Shown here one piece after another: positions 60,781 through 64,000 of a DNA stretch of 64,000 bases. The DNA comes from Nitrososphaerota archaeon (lineage in GTDB: Archaea; Thermoproteota; Nitrososphaeria; Nitrososphaerales; Nitrosopumilaceae), in assembly GCA_028867785.1 (NCBI GenBank), contig JAGWFS010000007.1, forward strand, positions 1 through 64,000, given 5' to 3'. The translations under genes and the position numbers were made by a program. Every line of letters starts with the position of its first letter. The stretch's first letter is position 1. The notes under the pieces are model-generated. The model was not told the DNA's origin. It saw only the letters and a program-made list of their open reading frames with translations, and made no database searches.

Positions 60781-61296
60781 TTGGATATTTCAGAACTAAT
60801 ACAGGTGCATACCATAGGATATCACCTACAGGATGTTAAGGTCAATTTTGCCCATGATATCAAGATAGAAGTTCCTGAGGTATCAATTGACGCAAAACAT
60901 GGTGAAATATTGAGCATTCCAAGGTGGGTATCAGATGTTTTGTCGTCAGAGAAGCTTGCCGAAGTACAAGATACTGACATGGTAGTGGCCCTGAAGCAAG
61001 CAATTGTAAAAGAAAATGTTCAAGGGGATTTTGATCTTTCTACGCTAGAATCAGAATTTTATATAAAGATGAATTCCTTTATGCAAAGGTTACCGCAGCA
61101 GGACAGGGACAAACTAGAAAGCATGCTAAACTCTCTTGTTCGAAAACGACAAGGCAAGATAATAAAACTGGCAGACTCGTCAAAGCTTACTGCTGAATCT
61201 GCAAAGAAGCTGACAGTAGAGGAGAGGGCATTATTTGATTATATTTACAATAACAGCGTTGCTTTCAAAAAACAGGTGTTAAGTGACAAGAAATGA
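60781..61296 (+). CDS. GINS complex subunit (Gins51-type)
   Basis: 171 residues. N-terminal beta segment and helical A-domain with SIPRWVSDVL and FYIKMNSFMQ followed by LVRKRQGKIIKLA, which is the GINS helical signature. GINS activates MCM, the next gene, which it overlaps by ATGA. The frame begins at TTG 60781; a better ribosome site (GGGGAGG then ATG at 60771) opens only a two-codon frame, ATG-ACA-TAA. Confidence 0.82.
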   Translation: MDISELIQVHTIGYHLQDVKVNFAHDIKIEVPEVSIDAKHGEILSIPRWVSDVLSSEKLAEVQDTDMVVALKQAIVKENVQGDFDLSTLESEFYIKMNSFMQRLPQQDRDKLESMLNSLVRKRQGKIIKLADSSKLTAESAKKLTVEERALFDYIYNNSVAFKKQVLSDKK

Positions 61297-63374
61297 CAGT
61301 ACCGCCAGAATCTATTTCATCAAGTAAACTACAAGATCACGTAAAAGACTTTCTAAGTCAGTTCAAAGACAAGTCTGGCTCGTACAAATATGTTGAAGAA
61401 ATAGACCAGATGATGGCAAAGAAAATACAATACATTGTAGTGGATTACAATGATCTAGTCTCGTATGCTGAAATTGAATCTATTTTTAACAAGGATCCAG
61501 ACGAAATCCTGCATGCCTTTAGCAGTGCAATCAAGGATATCCTAAAGGAAAGGTTCTCGCAATATGCAGAAAAAATTCGTCATGATATTAGGGCAAGAAT
61601 ATCGAATTATCCAGCACAGCGAAGCCTGCGGGAAGTAAACGCAGAGGTAATTGGAAGAATGATAAGCGTTTCTGGAATGGTCGTTAGATCCTCTGAGATA
61701 AAACCACTTGCAAAAGAACTGGTCTACATATGTCCAGAGGGACACCAGACCAAAAGAGTTCAAGAAAAAGGACTTGAATTCAAGGAACCAATGAAATGTG
61801 ATAATGGCAAATGTACTCATAGAGAACTAGAACTAAATCCCGAACAAAGTAAATTCATTGACTTTCAAATGGTACGACTTCAGGAACTCCCAGAGGATCT
61901 TCCACCTGGACAACTGCCTCATTATCTAGATGTTACAGTATTACAAGACTTGGTTGACAATGCAAGGCCAGGAGACCGTGTAATTCTTACCGGAATTGTG
62001 AGAATTGAGCAGGAGCATATTCCTTCTATGAAGGGGAAGAGTGGAATTTACAGGCTAAGAATTCAGGGTAATAATATTGAATTCTTGGGTGGTAGGGGAA
62101 ATAAAAGCTCTAGAAGTACAGAAAGGGAAGAAATCTCTCCAGACGAGGAAAAGATAATAAAATCACTTGGGAAAAATTCTGATATCTACGACAGGCTGGT
62201 TGCTTCATTTGCCCCTCATGTTCACGGCCATGACATCATAAAAGAATCAATCTTGCTGTTGATTGTAGGTTCTACCCAGAAACTGCTTGCAGACGGTGCC
62301 AAGATTCGTGGAGACATCAACGTATTTCTTGTAGGTGATCCAGGTACAGCCAAGAGTGAGATGCTAAAATTCTGTGCAAGGATTGCTCCTCGAGGGCTCT
62401 ATACATCTGGGCGAGGTTCTACTGCTGCGGGCCTTACAGCTGCAGTTGTACGGGACAAAATCGGAATTATGATGCTGGAAGCGGGCGCTGTAGTTTTGGG
62501 CGATCAAGGTCTTGTCGCTATAGATGAATTTGACAAGATGAAACCCGAGGATAGAAGTGCACTACACGAAACAATGGAACAACAATCTGTCAGTATTGCA
62601 AAAGGTGGAATTGTTGCAACACTTAACGCAAGGACATCAATCCTGGCTGCTGCTAACCCAATGTATGGGAAATATGATCCATTCAAAAACATTACAGAGA
62701 ACGTGAACCTACCTGTCCCACTTTTGACACGTTTTGATCTCATCTTTGTTGTTCGAGATATTCCGTCAAAGGAACGAGATACAAGAATAGCTAAGCACAT
62801 ACTGAATCTACACAGAACTACTGGAACCGACACCAAATCACTAATTGATGTGGACATTCTCACAAAATACCTTACATATGCAAAAAGATTTGATCCAATA
62901 CTTACACCGGAAGCAGAAGAGAAGATCCTGCAGTATTACATGACAATGAGAAATGTGGAATCCGAGGGAATGATAACAGTAACTCCAAGACAACTTGAAG
63001 GCTTGGTACGATTGGCTACTGCAAGGGCAAGATTATTGATGAAGACACAGGTTGAGGGTGAAGATGCAGAAAGGGCAATATTTCTGATACAAAGCATGCT
63101 GCAGGATGCAGGAGTTGACGTGAACACTGGCAAGGTAGATCTCGGGGTTCTACAAGGACGCCCTCACAGCGAGGTCTCTAAAATGCAACTATTCATGGAT
63201 GTGATGAAATCATTGGAGGGAGATGAGAAGAGGCCTGTAGAAGAAAAAACTTTTGTAAAAGAGCTGATCAAGACAGGAAAATTCAATGAAGAGGAGGCAA
63301 GAAAATATATCAAAAAACTGCAACGAGAGTCAGCTATTTATGAATCAAAACCTGGTCATTATAACCGGGTATGA
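61293..63374 (+). CDS. mcm: MCM replicative helicase
   Basis: 693 residues. N-terminal OB domain with a zinc site (YICPEGH ... KCDNGKCTH), then the AAA+ domain: Walker A GDPGTAKSEMLK, Walker B LVAIDEFDKM, sensor AAANPMYGKY, arginine finger LTRFDLIF, and a C-terminal winged helix. Hexameric 3'-5' helicase of the replication fork. Overlaps GINS and the next helicase by ATGA on both sides. Confidence 0.97.
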   Translation: MTVPPESISSSKLQDHVKDFLSQFKDKSGSYKYVEEIDQMMAKKIQYIVVDYNDLVSYAEIESIFNKDPDEILHAFSSAIKDILKERFSQYAEKIRHDIRARISNYPAQRSLREVNAEVIGRMISVSGMVVRSSEIKPLAKELVYICPEGHQTKRVQEKGLEFKEPMKCDNGKCTHRELELNPEQSKFIDFQMVRLQELPEDLPPGQLPHYLDVTVLQDLVDNARPGDRVILTGIVRIEQEHIPSMKGKSGIYRLRIQGNNIEFLGGRGNKSSRSTEREEISPDEEKIIKSLGKNSDIYDRLVASFAPHVHGHDIIKESILLLIVGSTQKLLADGAKIRGDINVFLVGDPGTAKSEMLKFCARIAPRGLYTSGRGSTAAGLTAAVVRDKIGIMMLEAGAVVLGDQGLVAIDEFDKMKPEDRSALHETMEQQSVSIAKGGIVATLNARTSILAAANPMYGKYDPFKNITENVNLPVPLLTRFDLIFVVRDIPSKERDTRIAKHILNLHRTTGTDTKSLIDVDILTKYLTYAKRFDPILTPEAEEKILQYYMTMRNVESEGMITVTPRQLEGLVRLATARARLLMKTQVEGEDAERAIFLIQSMLQDAGVDVNTGKVDLGVLQGRPHSEVSKMQLFMDVMKSLEGDEKRPVEEKTFVKELIKTGKFNEEEARKYIKKLQRESAIYESKPGHYNRV

Positions 63375-64000
63375 AAGTAGAAGAGATCGATATTCCAAAA
63401 TCTGCAGTTGAGTTTCTCCGCAAAAACGGGATTATTTCCCTTTATCCTCCGCAAGAAAAAAGTGTAAAAGCAGGCTTGTTGAATGGCACCAGCATTCTAG
63501 TTTCTGCCCCGACTGCAAGTGGAAAGACGATAGTTGCCTTACTTGCCATCGTGGCACACCTGATTGAAAAAAGGGGCAAGATAGTATACCTAAGCCCTCT
63601 CAAAGCACTGGCATCTGAAAAATTCACTGAATTTAAAAAGTTAGAATCCGTCGACCTTGGCAGGAAAGTCAAGATCCAAATTTCAACAGGAGACTATGAT
63701 CAGACCGACAAGAACCTAGGCTCAAATGATATACTTGTCATGACCAACGAGAAGATGGACTCTGTCATAAGGCAGGGGGCAGAATGGATAAATGACATCA
63801 GTCTTGTCATTGCCGACGAAGTTCATCTGCTGGGAGACGAGGACCGGGGACCGACGCTTGAAATCGTGCTCACAAAACTGGCATCACTTCAGAAAAGACC
63901 GCAAATACTTGCGCTTAGTGCGACTGTGACCAATGCTGATGAGATATCAAAATGGCTTGGCTGCAAACTTGTAGAAAGCAACTGGAGGCCTGTTCCGCTA
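63371..64000 (+). CDS. hel308: Hel308-like DNA helicase, 3' end outside window
   Basis: First 210 residues only. Q-motif LYPPQEKSVKAGL, Walker A SAPTASGKTIVAL, motif Ib YLSPLKALASEK, DEVH box VIADEVHLLGDE and motif III LALSATV, as in Hel308/Ski2-like SF2 helicases that act at stalled forks. Starts in an ATGA overlap with mcm, so GINS, MCM and this gene are translationally coupled. Confidence 0.9.
   Translation, partial: MKVEEIDIPKSAVEFLRKNGIISLYPPQEKSVKAGLLNGTSILVSAPTASGKTIVALLAIVAHLIEKRGKIVYLSPLKALASEKFTEFKKLESVDLGRKVKIQISTGDYDQTDKNLGSNDILVMTNEKMDSVIRQGAEWINDISLVIADEVHLLGDEDRGPTLEIVLTKLASLQKRPQILALSATVTNADEISKWLGCKLVESNWRPVPL

Overview
The window is a stretch of chromosome from an ammonia-oxidising archaeon (Nitrososphaerota, formerly Thaumarchaeota; gene content fits the Nitrosopumilales). 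The strongest evidence is the adjacent ADP-forming 4-hydroxybutyrate-CoA ligase and 4-hydroxybutyryl-CoA dehydratase (33928-37595) of the thaumarchaeal carbon-fixation cycle. Archaeal GINS, MCM, Hel308, RfcS, aIF6, aIF5B/IF-2, L7Ae, S28e, L24e, L37e, LSm and archease genes agree with this, as do PEF-type C-terminal sorting signals and many genes whose TATA box lies 24-28 bp before the start codon (leaderless mRNAs). Four tRNA genes were found: Val(UAC), Ala(CGC), Leu(UAG) and Ser(UGA).

Layout. 1-9565: secreted and membrane-anchored proteins of unknown role, a decayed Doc/Fic gene, an FN3 surface protein, and a methyltransferase coupled to a winged-helix regulator. 9711-11699: a mini zinc-finger gene, then a hammerhead ribozyme, then a Shine-Dalgarno-led secreted protein, then a coiled-coil pair. 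11758-16410: mini zinc proteins, ilvE, a candidate structured RNA, aspartate kinase and a glycosyltransferase. 16571-26362: a tRNA-Val gene with an integrated element of about 9.7 kb. 26399-31293: PEF-anchored surface proteins. 31424-41996: radical SAM protein, small regulators, RNase H, the 4-hydroxybutyrate genes, signal peptidase, DEAD helicase, thioredoxin and zinc-ribbon proteins. 42087-50713: transporter, amidohydrolase, RpiA, LSm-L37e, creatininase-PurU. 50764-59129: phosphohexomutase, a translation cluster (L7Ae, S28e, L24e, Ndk, IF-2), archease, HisS, aIF6 and two ferredoxins. 59272-64000: replication genes RfcS, GINS, MCM and Hel308.

The most interesting items are these. (1) A complete type I hammerhead ribozyme lies between a stop codon and the Shine-Dalgarno sequence of the next gene; cleavage would release the downstream mRNA with a 25-nt leader. 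(2) The tRNA-Val element has a 12-bp tRNA-end repeat at its far border, a tyrosine recombinase, and a four-gene overlapping replication operon (RHH, two zinc proteins, PrimPol-helicase). Its replication and integrase promoters carry the same site, TTCTGGT-N10-TCGAG, at an identical distance from the start codon. (3) A candidate RNA of about 114 nt at 13407-13520 has a 9-bp closing stem and a 12-bp hairpin, with a TATA box before it and a T-rich end. (4) Several genes of 40-60 codons, mostly zinc proteins, are easily missed by gene callers.
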